Shown: positions 5,953 to 6,564 of the stretch, piece after piece
Numbering within the stretch: the stretch's first letter is position 1
How the letters are laid out: each line of letters begins with the position of its first letter
Assembly: GCA_024276255.1 (NCBI GenBank)
Contig: JAJRXO010000010.1
Span: forward strand, 1-6,564
Source: Chloroflexota bacterium
Lineage (GTDB): Bacteria > Chloroflexota > Anaerolineae > J102
Length of the DNA stretch: 6,564 nt
Reading direction: 5' to 3'
Program-made: the position numbers and the translations under genes
The notes under the pieces: model-generated
Databases searched by the model: none
What the model saw: the letters and a program-made list of their open reading frames with translations, nothing else
Told to the model about the DNA's origin: nothing

Positions 5953-6051
5953 CAACTTCGTCCCTATCTCCGTCTTCTCCTACTCGAGAAGGCTCCCCCT
6001 CCCCTGGAAGCTAACGCAGTACGCGATGCGGGGGAGGGCCAACAAAAGGAT
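5953..6051. other. Non-array DNA between the two CRISPR termini, with a GC-rich inverted repeat
   Basis: This segment separates the truncated repeat from the second terminal copy. Within it, GGCTCCCCCTCCCC (from about 5987) can pair imperfectly with GCGGGGGAGGGCC (6028-6040) around a loop of roughly 25 bases, in the same layout as 5717-5772. The first 34 bases (5953-5986) resemble nothing else in the window. No coding sequence is credible here. Confidence 0.45.
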
Positions 6052-6221
6052 CCTCTTACCTGGTGTGAGCCGTCGGTGTTTTGGACAGGCTGTTGGGGCA
6101 ATTCATGAATTGCCCCAACCTAATGCCCGAGGTGGGCTTTTGGTGATTTGGACAATGCTGTGGTGCCCGGCCCAGAAAGCGCAGTACGCCAAGGAGTCTT
6201 AATGCCCGAGGTGGGCTTTCG
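6052..6221. repeat. Duplicated CRISPR-terminus segment, right copy
   Basis: Partner of 5773-5952. This copy continues without interruption into the full CRISPR array, so it is probably the original and the left one the derived copy. Confidence 0.85.
6092..6119. repeat. 28-base perfect palindrome, right copy
   Basis: Identical to 5823-5850. It sits at the leader-distal end of the array, and its final AAC forms the first three bases of the terminal degenerate repeat (6117-6153). It could fold into a 14-pair cruciform or RNA hairpin. No T run follows on the minus strand, so a classical terminator role is not supported. Confidence 0.85.
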
Positions 6222-6564
6222 GTGATTTGGACTTAACACCGTAGGTAACGCCCCGAACATGTCCGACGTAGTCGACGGTCTTAATGCCCGAGGTGGGCTT
6301 TCGGTGATTTGGACGCGGCCCTACGTTTCCACAGTCACATCGTTGCCAACCCGTTAGTCTTAATGCCCGAGGTGGGCTTTCGGTGATTTGGACCCTGCAA
6401 ATTGCAGAATCAACCAAAACCCACAAACCCCTGCGTCTTAATGCCCGAGGTGGGCTTTCGGTGATTTGGACGATTCAGTTTACGGCTCCGCGTGATACGC
6501 AACCTATGTTTGCGTCTTAATGCCCGAGGTGGGCTTTCGGTGATTTGGACCTATTACGGTACAA
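6117..6564 (-). CRISPR. CRISPR array, leader-distal end, running off the window
   Basis: Five identical 37-base repeats (6196-6232, 6278-6314, 6357-6393, 6435-6471, 6514-6550) begin GTCTTAATGCCC and end GGTGATTTGGAC on the plus strand. A sixth at 6117-6153 is degenerate at positions 1, 2, 4 and 25. Spacers are unrelated: 6154-6195 (42), 6233-6277 (45), 6315-6356 (42), 6394-6434 (41), 6472-6513 (42), and 14 bases of another at 6551-6564. On the minus strand the repeat has a GCCC-ACCTC-GGGC hairpin near its 3' end followed by ATTAAGAC, the usual layout of an 8-base crRNA handle in type I and III systems. The decayed repeat, altered at that handle, lies at the left end. Both points indicate leftward transcription from a leader beyond 6564. 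No cas gene is in the window, so the subtype stays open; the long spacers would suit type III. Confidence 0.96.

Noticed and set aside
6015..6024. CGCAGTACGC shared between the GC-rich hairpin loop and the duplicated spacer (6180-6189, 5911-5920)
   Set aside because: Ten bases is too short to argue for a spacer source or gene conversion and may be chance.
5879..6426. Short open frames through the CRISPR zone (plus 5879-6202, minus 6199-6426)
   Set aside because: They are translations of CRISPR repeats, spacers and palindromes and have no ribosome sites.

Overview
The window looks like a moderately GC-rich bacterial chromosome. Its mix of genes (a GTG-started gene of unknown function in an operon, an FmdB-type zinc ribbon coupled to arsM, a lone Uma2 nuclease-fold protein, a VVWE-repeat protein) and its many interspersed palindromes suggest an environmental lineage such as Chloroflexota. 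That assignment is an inference from general gene style; no marker gene is present.

Left part (1-2921), all on the minus strand. A two-gene unit of unknown function reads leftward: a 525-residue protein (85-1662), then a downstream gene that runs off the window edge (1-72), 12 bases apart and with its own Shine-Dalgarno. Upstream of it lies a second unit, a small FmdB-like zinc ribbon protein (2550-2837) whose stop overlaps the start of arsM (1795-2553) as ATGA. ArsM methylates arsenite. Each unit has a plausible sigma-70-type promoter.

Middle part (2922-3608) has no convincing gene and is full of potential secondary structure. It holds a palindrome cluster (3009-3133) bracketed by an imperfect direct repeat, and an 85-base four-way-junction fold (3336-3420) that is not a tRNA. 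A promoter and RBS then lead into a Uma2-family gene (3609-4340, plus strand).

Right part. A minus-strand gene for a protein with about six VVWE-type repeats, probably a beta-propeller (4370-5716), converges on the Uma2 gene. Its N-terminus looks incomplete and abuts a repeat-rich zone. From 5848 to the window end is CRISPR DNA: five identical 37-base repeats plus degenerate ones, with 41-45 base spacers. The repeat layout and the position of the decayed repeats indicate transcription from right to left, so the window shows the old, leader-distal end; leader and any cas genes would lie beyond 6564. That end has been duplicated: 5823-5952 and 6092-6221 match at 128 of 130 bases, including a spacer, a decayed terminal repeat and a 28-base perfect palindrome that overlaps it.

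The strongest points for follow-up are the duplicated array terminus with its palindrome and the non-coding four-way-junction structure. No complete new system is demonstrated within the window.
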